Numbered from the stretch's first letter, positions 52,561 through 61,929 are shown. The stretch: 64,000 nt of DNA from Chitinophaga sp. CB10 (GCA_001870995.2 MLAV02000019.1:1-64000), one strand, 5' to 3'. Numbers and translations: made by a program. The notes: generated from the letters alone by a model not told the origin.

Positions 52561-52595
52561 TGCCGGCGGTGTTCCAGACCTCCGGCATTTTTTTT
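52561..52595. promoter_or_regulatory. Hairpin with plus-strand T-run between FecR and SusC
   Basis: TGCCGG...CCGGCA (52561-52566 and 52582-52587), extended by GGT/ACC with one mismatch, is followed on the plus strand by eight T residues. The operon runs on the minus strand, where the same stem is preceded by A residues. It may adjust SusC expression or block antisense transcription. Confidence 0.4.
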
Positions 52596-52660
52596 AATGC
52601 TGCGAAATAGACTAGTTGCTTTTCATGGTATTAGATTTTTGGTTGTTAATTGGTTACAAG

Positions 52661-53992
52661 CTATTTTCCTACAGTCACTGTTCTTCCCTGGATCGTAAAG
52701 TTGGCCTCGCCGGTAAGGGTGAGTAGTTTTAACACCCCTGATATGCTCACCGTCCTGCTCACTGTACCATTTAACCGCATGTTCAGCGTATCGCGGAAGG
52801 TGAAGTCCACATCGTACCAGCGCTCCAATTGTCGCATAGCGGTTCGTATATCCGTATTGTTGAAATAAAAACGGTCATTTTTCCAGGCCAGCGCTTCTTC
52901 CAGGTCTGCCGCTGCGATCGTTATTTCAGGATCGTTGGCGGCGACAGTGGCTTGCTGACCGGGTTTCAGCAAGGCGCGGGCGCCGCGGTGGTTCACTGCC
53001 AGGGCACCGTTTACCAGGGTGGTTTTCATCTGCCCTTCCTCGGCATAGGCCATTACGTTGAAGGAAGTGCCCAGCACCTGCAATTCCATATTGTTCACCT
53101 CCACAATAAAGGGATGTTTGGCGTCCTGCGCGATCTCGAAATAGGCTTCGCCGGTCAGCTGCACCCTTCTCTCCTTGCCGAAGGCCAGCGGGTAGCGTAA
53201 GGTGGAAGCGGAGTTGAGCCAGATCTTGCTGCCGTCCGACAATACCAGGGAGTATTTGCCGGCTTTGGGGATGCTCATCACGTTAAATTGTTGCTGCGCG
53301 TTGGCGCTGCTGCCATCATAGGCAATCTGCCCGTTTTGCTGTTTGCTGATACGCGCGCCGCCCTGCGTAGCCAGCACGCCGTTGGCGGCGCTGTCCAGCG
53401 AAATCTGCGTGCCATCTGCCAAAGTGAGCATAGCCCTGTTCCCGCCAGGAGGAACGTCGTTGGTCTGCACGGTTGCCGGGGTAGCAACAATGGATGACCG
53501 GGTATGATAAAAGTAATAGGTAACAGTAGTGGTAAGTAGTAAGAGCAGTACTGCCGCAGCAGCCATCATAGCGCGTCTGGAGATCGCCTTTAAACGGGAA
53601 GGCGGCGCGGCGGCGAGGAGTTGTTCAAAACGCTGTTCCCAGCGGGCGGGGTCATCTGCGGCAAATACCAAATGCTGGTTTCTACGGGTGGGATTATCTG
53701 CAGCAATTCCTTGCTGGTTTCTACGGGTGGGATCATCCCCAGCAATTCCTTGCTGGTTCCTGCGGGCAGGATCATCTCCTCCAATCCCCTGCTTCCCGCG
53801 AGTACCGTCATCCGCAGCCAACGCCTGCTGCTGCTCCCATCGAATACGCAGCATCGCAACAAGCGCCTCATTGTCAGGCTCCTCATTCACCCACTGCAAT
53901 AGCTGATGCAGCTCCTCCCGCGTGCAGGTATTATTCAGGTATTTTTCTACAATATGTTTCCAGTCTGCCTCCGGCATAGATGATTTGTTCAC
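52661..53992 (-). CDS. FecR-family anti-sigma factor with internal 13-residue tandem repeat
   Basis: 443 residues. Cytoplasmic region (1-136), one membrane span (about 138-157), periplasmic FecR domain (VPPGGNRAMLTLADGT; GEAYFEIA; VLGTSFNVMAY) and C-terminal DUF4974-like domain (LERWYDVDF). Residues 61-120 hold four degenerate copies of DDPxRRNQQGIAx not seen in the other FecR protein here, so the cytoplasmic part is about 55 residues longer than that of 7351-8505. It should hold the sigma encoded at 54050. Confidence 0.92.
   Translation of the reverse strand: MNKSSMPEADWKHIVEKYLNNTCTREELHQLLQWVNEEPDNEALVAMLRIRWEQQQALAADDGTRGKQGIGGDDPARRNQQGIAGDDPTRRNQQGIAADNPTRRNQHLVFAADDPARWEQRFEQLLAAAPPSRLKAISRRAMMAAAAVLLLLLTTTVTYYFYHTRSSIVATPATVQTNDVPPGGNRAMLTLADGTQISLDSAANGVLATQGGARISKQQNGQIAYDGSSANAQQQFNVMSIPKAGKYSLVLSDGSKIWLNSASTLRYPLAFGKERRVQLTGEAYFEIAQDAKHPFIVEVNNMELQVLGTSFNVMAYAEEGQMKTTLVNGALAVNHRGARALLKPGQQATVAANDPEITIAAADLEEALAWKNDRFYFNNTDIRTAMRQLERWYDVDFTFRDTLNMRLNGTVSRTVSISGVLKLLTLTGEANFTIQGRTVTVGK
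53633..53812. repeat. 39-bp coding tandem repeat inside fecR
   Basis: Four degenerate copies encode DDPARRNQQGIAG, DDPTRRNQQGIAA, DNPTRRNQHLVFAA and the flanking partial units ADDGTRGKQGIGG and DDPARWEQ. Unit length 39-42 bp keeps the reading frame, so copy number can vary without breaking the gene. Confidence 0.85.
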
Positions 53993-54049
53993 TGTTATAA
54001 GTATTGACGACAGATTTTAACCGGACAACTATGCTCCGGGAAATTTTTT

Positions 54050-54646
54050 TTAAATATGGCTGATGATAAACGCAATAAAGGCCGTACTGCCCAGGTCCAG
54101 GTGCTTTACCAGGTAGTTCCGGATAAATTGCTGGCTGCTCACGATATGGTTGTTCACTGTATTTTTGGAGATATGCAGCATAGCCGCAATCTGGTCGTGC
54201 GAGTACCCATGCTCCCGGCTGAGGATATATACCTGCCGCCGCTTGTCCGGCAGCTGGTCCATCGCTTCCCTCAACCGCGCTTCATAGTCGCGGAGCAATA
54301 ACCGGGAATCCGCATACGCATCGCTCACCGGCTGCAACTCCTCCCACAACGCCTGCTCCAGCTCCGGGCTACGGGCCGCCGCCCGCAAAAAGTCCACCGA
54401 TTTGTTGTAGGCTACCTTAAACAGGAAACCGTCTATATTTTTTACCCATTGCAGCAACTCCCGCTGCTGCCAGATACGCAGGAATACATCCATTACAATC
54501 TCTTCTGCCACCTCGCGCGACTTCACCATGTTCAGGATAAATCCATACAGTTTTGGGCGATTGGTGTCAAAAAAGATCCTGAAAGCCGCTGTATTTCCTG
54601 TAGAAACAGCTGTCAATAAATCTTCATCTGTCATGACATGCTTCAT
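54050..54646 (-). CDS. ECF-type sigma factor (second SusCD locus)
   Basis: 198 residues from MKHVMTDEDLL (194 if MTDEDLL at 54634). Region 2 (FRIFFDTNRPKLYGFILN; AEEIVMDVFLRIW) and region 4 (LPDKRRQVYILSREHGYSHDQIAAML) are typical of FecI-like sigmas. The -7 box at 54667-54674 lies just upstream, so the longer ATG at 54763 cannot be used from that promoter. Followed by the FecR gene after 57 bases. Confidence 0.92.
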   Translation of the reverse strand: MKHVMTDEDLLTAVSTGNTAAFRIFFDTNRPKLYGFILNMVKSREVAEEIVMDVFLRIWQQRELLQWVKNIDGFLFKVAYNKSVDFLRAAARSPELEQALWEELQPVSDAYADSRLLLRDYEARLREAMDQLPDKRRQVYILSREHGYSHDQIAAMLHISKNTVNNHIVSSQQFIRNYLVKHLDLGSTAFIAFIISHI

Positions 54647-54666
54647 GAATCCGGTCCACTTTGTGC

Positions 54667-54674
54667 CAAAACTA
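54667..54674 (-). promoter_or_regulatory. -7 box of the second sigma/FecR locus
   Basis: The minus strand reads TAGTTTTG, an exact TAnnTTTG match, about 21 bases before the start at 54646. No clear -33 box. Confidence 0.5.
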
Positions 54675-54790
54675 TTGAAAAACGACCGGCTTTCCATGTA
54701 GCCTTTTGTACGTCCATCCTTTTTTTTATGAACAACCGTCCGTCCTTTTGTATCTTGACCCATTAAAATCTGACGTCTATATTAGCGCTT

Positions 54791-57634
54791 ATGAGAAAGT
54801 ATGTACTGGGCTCCCTGCTGATGGGAACCGCCCTTATGACCTATGCGCAACAACCATCTAAAAAACCGCTGGACCACAGCGTGTACGATGGTTGGGAAAC
54901 CGCGGGAGCAAAAGTTATCAGCAACGATGGACAATGGATCGCTTATACCATCAACCCGCAGGAAGGGGATGGCCGCCTGATCATCTTTGACCGTAAAACC
55001 GGCAGGGAAACAATCGTGCCTCGCGGCGCGCTGCCGGTGATCACCGAAGATTCAAAATTTGTGATCAGCACCATCAAAGCCCCCTTCAAAGATGTGCGCG
55101 AAGCCAGGATCAAAAAGAAAAAGCCGGCCGACATGCCCAAGGACTCACTGGTGATCGTAACACTGGCCACCGGTCAGCTGCAAAAATTCGCCAACGTGAA
55201 ATCATTTAAAACGCCGGCCAAAGGCAGCGGCCTGCTCGCCTTCCTCGCTGAAGCGCCGGCCGCCGATACCGCCAAAGGCAAAAATGCCAAAGCGCCGGCT
55301 AAAAAGGATACCGACCGTGAGGATGATGATAAACCCGGCAGCGATAAAAACGAAACCGGCATACTCGTCATCCGCCAGCTGCTGACCGGCGCGCAGGATA
55401 CCATCAAAAACGCGACCGCCTACACGCTCAGCAAACCGGGCAACTCCATCCTCGTGGCCATCAGCGGGAATAAAAAAGATTCCCTCTCCCGCACCGGCGT
55501 GCTGCTCTGGCATACCGCCAGCCGCAAAGCAGATACGCTCAGCCGCGGCTACGGCGATTATAAACAACTGACGCTGGATAATAAAGGCGAACAGGCTGCC
55601 TACCTCGCTACGCGCGACAGCGCCAAAGCCCTGCAGCAGTTCTATGCGCTGTATTACTATAAACCCGGGGCGGACAGCGCCGTGATCGTTGTCGACAAAC
55701 AACACAAAGCCCTCCCCGTCAAATGGACGGTAAGCCCGCACGGCAACCTGAACTTCTCTGAAAATAACGAGCGCCTGTTCTTCGGCACGGCGCCCATTCT
55801 CCCTCCGAAAGACACTACCATCGTAGACTTCGAAGTGGCCAAGGTGGATATCTGGAACTATAAGGACGATTACCTCCAACCCATGCAGCTCAAAAATGCG
55901 GATAAGGAACTGAAAAGGACCTACCTCGCCGTGTACTATCCCTCTGCCGGCAAGGCCGTACAGCTGGGGGATAAAGAGCTGGAAACAGTGGTCACATCCA
56001 AAAAAGGCGATGGCAAATACGCGCTCGGTTATACGGACAAAGGTGAGCGTGTACGCGTTCAATGGACGGGCCGGAGTTTAAAAACCGCTTTCCTCGTGAA
56101 TGTAGCGGACGGTAGCCGTAAACCGGTAAAGGACAAATTGGACGGTATGTACTCCATATCTCCCGAAGGGAAATATATACTCTGGTATGACCTGGAAAAC
56201 CGTAACTGGTGGACGTATAATAACGAAACAGGCCTTACCGCCAATATCTCCGCGAAAGTGCCGGTGAAATTATACGACGAGGAAGACGATCATCCGGACC
56301 TGCCGGAACCTTACGGCCTCGCCGGCTGGATGGAGCAGGACAACTACGTGTACGTGTACGACCGTTATGATGTTTGGCAGCTGGACCCTTCCGGCGCCAA
56401 AGCGCCCGTGAACGTAACCAACGGCTATGGCCGCAAAAACGCCGTGAGCCTGCGCTTTGTACGGCTCGACCCGGAGGAGACCGCCTACAAGCCCGGCCAA
56501 ACCCGCATCATGACCGCGTTTGCGGATACCACCAAATACAACGGCTACTTCTCCATGCAGCTGCCGGGCGGTAAAGCGAAAGTAAGCAACCCCGTACAGA
56601 TAGTACTGGGCCCTAACAGTTATAACGACCTGTCCAAAGCGAAGAACGCCAACGTATATACCTATATCAAAGCCAGCTACGTAGCCTCTCCGGATGTTTA
56701 CGTGGGCACGGCGATCGATAAGGCGGTGAAAATCTCCGCCACCAACCCGCAACAGCAGGAATACAACTGGGGCACGGCGGAACTCTATAAGTGGACCACC
56801 TTCAGCGGTAAAAAAGCAGAAGGTATCTTATACAAACCGGAAAACTTTGATGCCAGCAAAAAATACCCGGTAATATTCTATTTCTACGAAAAATTAACGG
56901 ACGGACTCTATAACTACCAGCCTCCCGCTCCTACGCCTTCCAGGCTGAACATCAGCTTCTTTGTGAGCCGCGGCTACCTCGTGTTTGCGCCGGATATCAC
57001 CTACGAACCGGGTTACCCCGGCAAAAGCGCCTATGAATATATCGTAAGCGCCGCAGAGGACCTGGCCAAACAACCTTTCGTGGACGGCAAACATATGGGC
57101 ATCCAGGGCCAGAGCTGGGGCGGTTACCAGGTGGCTTACCTGATTACCCAGACCAACCTGTTTGCAGCCGCATGGGCAGGCGCCCCGGTGGCAAATATGA
57201 CCAGCGCCTACGGCGGTATCCGCTGGGAAAGCGGTATGAACCGCCAGTTCCAGTACGAGCATTCGCAGAGCAGGATCGGCGCTACCCTTTGGGAAAAGCC
57301 GGAGCTCTACCTGCAAAACTCCCCGCTGTTCTCCCTGCCTAAAGTAACCACGCCGCTGGCCATTATGGCCAATGATGCAGACGGCGCAGTGCCCTGGTAC
57401 CAGGGGATTGAGCTGTTCACCGGCTTACGCAGGCTCGGCAAACCGGTTTGGATGCTGAACTATAATAATGAGGCGCATAACCTCGTACAACGGCAAAACC
57501 GTAAGGACATTTCCCGCAGGGAACAACAATTCTTTGACCACCTCCTGAAAGGCGCGCCCGCGCCGGTGTGGATGGAATATGGCGTGCCTGCTACAGAAAA
57601 AGGCGTTAACTGGGGCTTTGACCTGGTAAAATAA
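54791..57634 (+). CDS. S9-family prolyl oligopeptidase-like serine peptidase
   Basis: 947 residues with a signal peptide (to about 20, MTYAQ). Long beta-propeller N-terminal region (about 30-640) with a lysine/aspartate-rich linker (about 155-190), then the alpha/beta-hydrolase domain. Catalytic triad: S775 in GQSWGGYQ, an aspartate in NDADGAVPW (D864 the likelier) and H896 in NNEAHNL. It cleaves peptides in the periplasm or at the surface. Divergent from the sigma gene at 54646, so it may belong to the same peptide-use locus (inference). Confidence 0.93.
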   Translation: MRKYVLGSLLMGTALMTYAQQPSKKPLDHSVYDGWETAGAKVISNDGQWIAYTINPQEGDGRLIIFDRKTGRETIVPRGALPVITEDSKFVISTIKAPFKDVREARIKKKKPADMPKDSLVIVTLATGQLQKFANVKSFKTPAKGSGLLAFLAEAPAADTAKGKNAKAPAKKDTDREDDDKPGSDKNETGILVIRQLLTGAQDTIKNATAYTLSKPGNSILVAISGNKKDSLSRTGVLLWHTASRKADTLSRGYGDYKQLTLDNKGEQAAYLATRDSAKALQQFYALYYYKPGADSAVIVVDKQHKALPVKWTVSPHGNLNFSENNERLFFGTAPILPPKDTTIVDFEVAKVDIWNYKDDYLQPMQLKNADKELKRTYLAVYYPSAGKAVQLGDKELETVVTSKKGDGKYALGYTDKGERVRVQWTGRSLKTAFLVNVADGSRKPVKDKLDGMYSISPEGKYILWYDLENRNWWTYNNETGLTANISAKVPVKLYDEEDDHPDLPEPYGLAGWMEQDNYVYVYDRYDVWQLDPSGAKAPVNVTNGYGRKNAVSLRFVRLDPEETAYKPGQTRIMTAFADTTKYNGYFSMQLPGGKAKVSNPVQIVLGPNSYNDLSKAKNANVYTYIKASYVASPDVYVGTAIDKAVKISATNPQQQEYNWGTAELYKWTTFSGKKAEGILYKPENFDASKKYPVIFYFYEKLTDGLYNYQPPAPTPSRLNISFFVSRGYLVFAPDITYEPGYPGKSAYEYIVSAAEDLAKQPFVDGKHMGIQGQSWGGYQVAYLITQTNLFAAAWAGAPVANMTSAYGGIRWESGMNRQFQYEHSQSRIGATLWEKPELYLQNSPLFSLPKVTTPLAIMANDADGAVPWYQGIELFTGLRRLGKPVWMLNYNNEAHNLVQRQNRKDISRREQQFFDHLLKGAPAPVWMEYGVPATEKGVNWGFDLVK

Positions 57635-57650
57635 ACGGCTATACGAATTC

Positions 57651-57687
57651 AAAAGGGTGTTTCCGGATGCGGGAACACCCTTTTTTT
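57651..57687 (+). terminator. Terminator after the S9 peptidase gene
   Basis: AGGGTGTTTCC pairs with GGGAACACCCT across a GATGC-type loop, flanked by AAAA and TTTTTTT. Confidence 0.88.
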
Positions 57688-57749
57688 ATTCGCTTCCCGA
57701 ATAATAAAAAAAATTATTTATATGAATAATTAACATATATTTACAATAC

Positions 57750-57767
57750 CATCATATCCGTATGATG
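57750..57767. promoter_or_regulatory. CATCATA-TCCG-TATGATG inverted repeat upstream of AraC gene
   Basis: A 7-bp perfect inverted repeat with a 4-base centre, 39 bases before the ATG at 57807, in a very AT-rich upstream region. It may be an operator, possibly autoregulatory. Confidence 0.4.
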
Positions 57768-57806
57768 ATCCTATGCAGCCATAATATCCTATAAACCAGC
57801 AACATT

Positions 57807-58652
57807 GTGCCTATGAACTTCCATATTTATCACCCGGAAGACGCATTGCGTCCCTATGTTAAGCAGTATTACTATTGGGAAGACAATACCCGTGGCGTGA
57901 TCCAATTGCCGCAGAGTTTATTTGCGCTGGGCGACCAGTACATGGTATTTATCCAGGAGGGCGAAGCCACCGTTAAGCCGGCTAACCATCCTGCCTATAC
58001 GTTGCCTGCCAACGCGATCATTGGCCACTTTACCTGCGCCTGCCAGCTGCAGGTCAAAGGACCGGTGAAAATGGTGATCGTCCAGCTGAATGTCTATGGT
58101 TGTTACAAATTGCTGGGACTGGATACGCCGGCTTTCACCAATTATTACCGTAACCTGGACGTAGTTTGCGGCGCCATGTGGACCAACATCGCTGCCCGCC
58201 TCGCCAGGGTAAGAACCGCGGACGGCATCATCCCGATCCTGAACAACGCCTTCCGCAACTGCCTCGAAGCCGGTAGCCGCTCCCTCCGCCAGGTGGATGA
58301 AATGGTGGATTACCTCGTAGCCCGTAAAGGCAACGTTTCCCTGGATGAGCTGGCGCATATTTTCCACCTCTCCCGCCCGACCATGGAGCGTGTATTCACC
58401 TCCGTTACCGGCATCCCGCCACAGCTCTTCACCCGCATGACAAGATTTAAGACTGCCCTAAAATCTTTACAGCAGTTAAATTTCCCTCAATGGCAGGTGA
58501 GCATGAGCCGCAATATCTATTACAACCAGGCCATGTTTGTAAAGGATTACCTGCTGTTCAACGGCGAATTACCTGATTATTTTGAACCCGTGGCTACCAC
58601 CATCGCGCACATGCCTACCGGCAACCGCCAGATGGTAGCAGTTGCGAGTTAA
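57807..58652 (+). CDS. AraC-family transcriptional regulator
   Basis: 281 residues. Atypical N-terminal effector domain (1-150, YWEDNTRGVIQLPQ; CACQLQVKGP) with little cupin signature, and a C-terminal double helix-turn-helix (about 165-265: VSLDELAHIFHLSRPTMERVFTSV; QQLNFPQWQVSMSRNIYYNQAMFVKDY). It is monocistronic, followed 41 bases later by a GNAT gene on the same strand. Confidence 0.87.
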   Translation: MPMNFHIYHPEDALRPYVKQYYYWEDNTRGVIQLPQSLFALGDQYMVFIQEGEATVKPANHPAYTLPANAIIGHFTCACQLQVKGPVKMVIVQLNVYGCYKLLGLDTPAFTNYYRNLDVVCGAMWTNIAARLARVRTADGIIPILNNAFRNCLEAGSRSLRQVDEMVDYLVARKGNVSLDELAHIFHLSRPTMERVFTSVTGIPPQLFTRMTRFKTALKSLQQLNFPQWQVSMSRNIYYNQAMFVKDYLLFNGELPDYFEPVATTIAHMPTGNRQMVAVAS

Positions 58653-58693
58653 CGACGAATAAATTACCTTGGGCCTTCGCAAATTAACCCGGT

Positions 58694-59146
58694 ATGACTA
58701 CAGCAATTTTCGAAGGCCCATTTAGTATTTCCACCGATAACAGTAAACTGGATATCCCGCTGATCCAGCGCTTCCTCAGCCAGGACAGCTATTGGGCAAA
58801 GGATATCCCCATCGATGTGGTGGAAAGGATGATCGCCGGCTCCCTCTGCTTTGGCGTGTATAAAGGCGATGCCCAGGCCGGCTTCGCCAGGTTGGTGACG
58901 GATAAAGCCACCTTCGCTTACCTCTGCGATGTGTTTATCCTGCCGGAATACCGCGGCCAGGGCCTCTCCAAATTCCTCATGCGGGTGATTATGGATTACT
59001 TTGAATCGCAGCAACTGCGCAGGATCTTACTCGCCACCCAGGATGCACACGGACTCTATGCCCAGTTTGGCTTTAAGCCGCTGGAAGAGCCGCAGCGCTA
59101 CATGGCGGTGGGTAAACCTGACCTATATACGAAAAAGCAATCCTAA
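58694..59146 (+). CDS. GNAT-family N-acetyltransferase
   Basis: 150 residues. Motif A is clear: YLCDVFILPEYRGQGLSKFLM, followed by RRILLATQDAHGLYAQFGFKPL. The start MTTAIFEGPF follows the AraC gene closely. Substrate unknown. Confidence 0.88.
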   Translation: MTTAIFEGPFSISTDNSKLDIPLIQRFLSQDSYWAKDIPIDVVERMIAGSLCFGVYKGDAQAGFARLVTDKATFAYLCDVFILPEYRGQGLSKFLMRVIMDYFESQQLRRILLATQDAHGLYAQFGFKPLEEPQRYMAVGKPDLYTKKQS

Positions 59147-59188
59147 ATGCCGGTTTTTCCCTACCTTTCCGTCCTCAAATAACTACCT

Positions 59189-59692
59189 ATGCAATATTCA
59201 GCAAGCTGGTGGCGGGAAAAGCTGCAATTACAGTCCCACGTGGAAGGGGGCGCCTTCCGGGAAACCTATCGCTCCGAGTGGATGTTGGATATGCGCACGC
59301 TGCCGGCCGGTATGTCCGGCAACCGCAACGCCTCTACGTGCATTTATTTCCTGCTTGAATATGGCGAGTTTTCAGCCTTTCACCGCATCGCTGCGGATGA
59401 AATCTGGCATTTTTACGACGGCCATACGCTCACGATCTATGAAATTGAACCGGGCGGCAACCTCATTACCCATAAGCTGGGGCGGGATTTCGACAAAGGC
59501 GAACGCCTGCAGGTGATCATTACGGCCGGCAACTGGTTTGCCAGTCGCACCGAGGTGGAAGGCGGCTATGCCCTCACCGGTTGTACCGTAGCGCCGGGCT
59601 TCGACTTCGCGGATTTCGAACTCGCGGAAAGAGCGCCGTTGCAGGCGGCTTATCCGCAACATGCGGAGCTGATTGCCACGCTGACCCGGTAA
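59189..59692 (+). CDS. DUF985 cupin protein
   Basis: 167 residues. DUF985 cupin features: GGAFRETYRSEW, STCIYFLLEYGEFSAFHRIAADEIWHFYDG (cupin motif 1 with H and E), GERLQVIITAGNWFAS and GCTVAPGFDFADFELAE, ending YPQHAELIATLTR. The reaction catalysed is unknown. It lies 42 bases after the GNAT gene and may be cotranscribed. Confidence 0.9.
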   Translation: MQYSASWWREKLQLQSHVEGGAFRETYRSEWMLDMRTLPAGMSGNRNASTCIYFLLEYGEFSAFHRIAADEIWHFYDGHTLTIYEIEPGGNLITHKLGRDFDKGERLQVIITAGNWFASRTEVEGGYALTGCTVAPGFDFADFELAERAPLQAAYPQHAELIATLTR

Positions 59693-59926
59693 GGATAAAA
59701 GTTTTTTGTTTATTTTTTGGGGGAGATGTCTAAGCGGAATCAGCAACCACTGCCCGTAAAACAACCTTTTCCGGCGCGGCACAGGCCGGTTGACACGTGG
59801 CCTCCTCCGGCCCCGTGTTCCCATTAAACGCCTGAAAGCTAATCCCGCGAAAGGCAGAACGGTTTCGCCACTAACGGGAACAGCCGTACGAAAACCAGGT
59901 TCCCTGTTTTTTTGTAAATTTCAATC

Positions 59927-60556
59927 ATGAAGAAAATTATCTACCTACTGGTATTTATTGTGATAGCCATCCTCATGTTCTGGCTGGGCCGCTACTTCGG
60001 CGGCAAGCACGTGAGCCAGCAGGTTATCTCCAATGGCCTTATCGTAAAGGAAATCGCAGAGCTGTCCAGCCTCGATGTGCAGGGCACGGCCAGCATCAAG
60101 CGCAGCAACCTCGAGGAAGGCGCCACCGGCTGGACGGACAACCTGAAAAAAACCTTCCTGGAAAACACCATCTGGGTGACCATCCCCTACCAGGCCAAAT
60201 TTGGCGTGGATATCAATGATAAAAATTTCAAGGTAGATATTAGCGAAAAGCGCATCACCGTGCAACTGCCGTCGCCAAAGCTGCTCAGCTATGAGCTAAA
60301 GGTGGACCGCATGGAAACGGCCAACAGGAAAGGGCTCTTCCTCACCCAGGACGATGAGACCTATACGGATGTACAGAAAAAACTTTACCAGACTTCCAGG
60401 GCACAACTGGAAAACAATCCTGCTTATATCGAACAATCCAAAGGAAAAATCGTCAAAATCATGCAGCAATACTATGCGCCCTTCCTGAAGGACCATGTGC
60501 TGGATGTGCGCTTCGAGGGCGATACTGCCCGGCTGAGCGGCGCAACGCTGCAATAA
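59927..60556 (+). CDS. DUF4230 family membrane-anchored protein
   Basis: 209 residues with one N-terminal membrane span (about 4-24, LVFIVIAILMFWLGRYFGG) and a mostly periplasmic DUF4230 domain (IVKEIAELSSLDVQGTASIKR; TIWVTIPYQAKFGVDIND). Function unknown. A 234-base region before it contains no gene. Confidence 0.88.
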   Translation: MKKIIYLLVFIVIAILMFWLGRYFGGKHVSQQVISNGLIVKEIAELSSLDVQGTASIKRSNLEEGATGWTDNLKKTFLENTIWVTIPYQAKFGVDINDKNFKVDISEKRITVQLPSPKLLSYELKVDRMETANRKGLFLTQDDETYTDVQKKLYQTSRAQLENNPAYIEQSKGKIVKIMQQYYAPFLKDHVLDVRFEGDTARLSGATLQ

Positions 60557-60579
60557 CCGCTTCTCAGGCGGTATGACAC

Positions 60580-60615
60580 TGCCGTTGGTTCTTCAGCCGG
60601 CAATCCCCAACGGCA
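60580..60615. terminator. Hairpin between convergent DUF4230 and hypothetical genes
   Basis: TGCCGTTGG (60580-60588) pairs with CCAACGGCA (60607-60615) over an 18-base loop with an internal GCCGGC. No T-tract, so its role is uncertain. Confidence 0.45.
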
Positions 60616-60638
60616 TTCCGTTCATTCGCGACGCTGCC

Positions 60639-61349
60639 TTACGCAGCTATATACTTCACCAGCGTTCGTTTAGCCACCGGCAGCAGCGTTTCATTGATCG
60701 GTAATACCAGCTTGGTTTCCACACTGTACACCGCCGGATTGGGCAATTGCTTGCGATGCCGGATCAATTGCGATTTGATGTACTCGAACGTATGCAGGAG
60801 GTCCTTCTTATAACTGTCCAGGAAGCTCATGTGAATGCCCCTGAACTTTTCGTCCGCCCGCTCAAAAATGGTAAGCCGGTAGGTGTACACCAGCACTTCC
60901 CGCAGCCGCCCGTCGCTCAGCAACATATACCCTTCCGAACTTTCCAGCGGCACCAGCCCCACCGGGGCAATGTGCAGCTGATCTTCCACAAACTCGTACA
61001 GCTCCGTTCCCTCCCGGATAGTGCTGTCCATTTTTTTCATCGCATATTCAATAATGCTTTCCAGCTCCTGCATCAGCTCATCGTCCGCAATGATCTGCTC
61101 GTAAAGTAATTCCAGTTTTTCCAGGTTTACCTTACTCAGCTGCTTGGGAAAACGCTGCTGCAGGAACTGCTTGTTCTCCCGGAATGAAACCAGGTTGTTG
61201 TAGTGGAAAATAATGTCCGCCAGCTGCGGATACAATTTGTGTTCCCCAAAGTATCGGTTAATGTCCTGAAGGTATGCGAGTAACGTGTACTTCTTTAATT
61301 CGAAATCGATGTAGCCGTCCGCAAACCAGGTTTCGCTCAAGGCTCCCAT
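60639..61349 (-). CDS. Conserved hypothetical protein
   Basis: 236 residues, soluble, largely helical. No signal peptide; highly charged (KLELLYEQIIADDELMQELES; ADEKFRGIHMSFLDSYKKDLLHTFEYIK). No family was recognised, though the mix of helices and a LVPLESSEGYMLLS strand pair gives a plausible folded protein. It is convergent with the DUF4230 gene and divergent from the RNA-binding protein gene. Confidence 0.78.
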   Translation of the reverse strand: MGALSETWFADGYIDFELKKYTLLAYLQDINRYFGEHKLYPQLADIIFHYNNLVSFRENKQFLQQRFPKQLSKVNLEKLELLYEQIIADDELMQELESIIEYAMKKMDSTIREGTELYEFVEDQLHIAPVGLVPLESSEGYMLLSDGRLREVLVYTYRLTIFERADEKFRGIHMSFLDSYKKDLLHTFEYIKSQLIRHRKQLPNPAVYSVETKLVLPINETLLPVAKRTLVKYIAA

Positions 61350-61599
61350 GATAAATTAATTTAATGGATTACACTATTAATTTACGAAAATATTCCTGCA
61401 AAAAGTGTTCAAAAAATGCAAAAACAGGTTTCACGAAAAAATATTTTTTCTACCCATAGTTAAGCTGGGAAAGGGTCTACCGGGTTAGGGCGGAGAAAAA
61501 CATGGTGAATTCTCAAATATTTTTCAGGGGCTCTTATTTTATTGGCTTTAATTTCCTAACTTCAGTACATTATTTTTCATTTTTTTAATTTCAGTTATC

Positions 61600-61929
61600 A
61601 TGAACATTTACGTAGCCAACCTGCATTATAGGTTGAACGATGAGGATCTGCATCAGATTTTCAGCGACTATGGAGAGGTTACCTCCGCAAAAATCATCAA
61701 GGACCATGAAACTGGTCGCTCACGCGGTTTCGGTTTTGTGGAAATGCCTAATCAAGAAGAAGGAACCAAGGCTATGGAAAGCTTAAACGGTAGCGAAATT
61801 GAAGGCAAACAACTGATGGTTAACGAAGCAAGACCAAAACAACCGAACAATAATTTCAGAGGTGGTGGTAATAACCGTGGTGGCGGAGGATATGGTGGTC
61901 CTCGCGGCGACCGTGGCGGACGCTACTAA
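61600..61929 (+). CDS. RRM-domain RNA-binding protein with glycine-rich tail
   Basis: 109 residues. One RRM (1-80) with RNP2 IYVANL and RNP1 RSRGFGFVEM, followed by a GG/RGG-rich tail (GGGNNRGGGGYGG). Such bacterial RRM proteins bind single-stranded RNA and are often cold-induced. The 250-base AT-rich upstream region fits a long leader as in cold-shock transcripts. A strong terminator follows. Confidence 0.94.
   Translation: MNIYVANLHYRLNDEDLHQIFSDYGEVTSAKIIKDHETGRSRGFGFVEMPNQEEGTKAMESLNGSEIEGKQLMVNEARPKQPNNNFRGGGNNRGGGGYGGPRGDRGGRY

Noticed and set aside
53529..53906. Plus-strand ORFs opposite the fecR repeat
   Set aside because: They arise because the in-frame tandem repeat keeps all frames open; the FecR frame has the domains.
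55202..56062. 286-codon minus-strand ORF opposite the S9 peptidase
   Set aside because: Antisense to a well-defined enzyme, no domain recognised.
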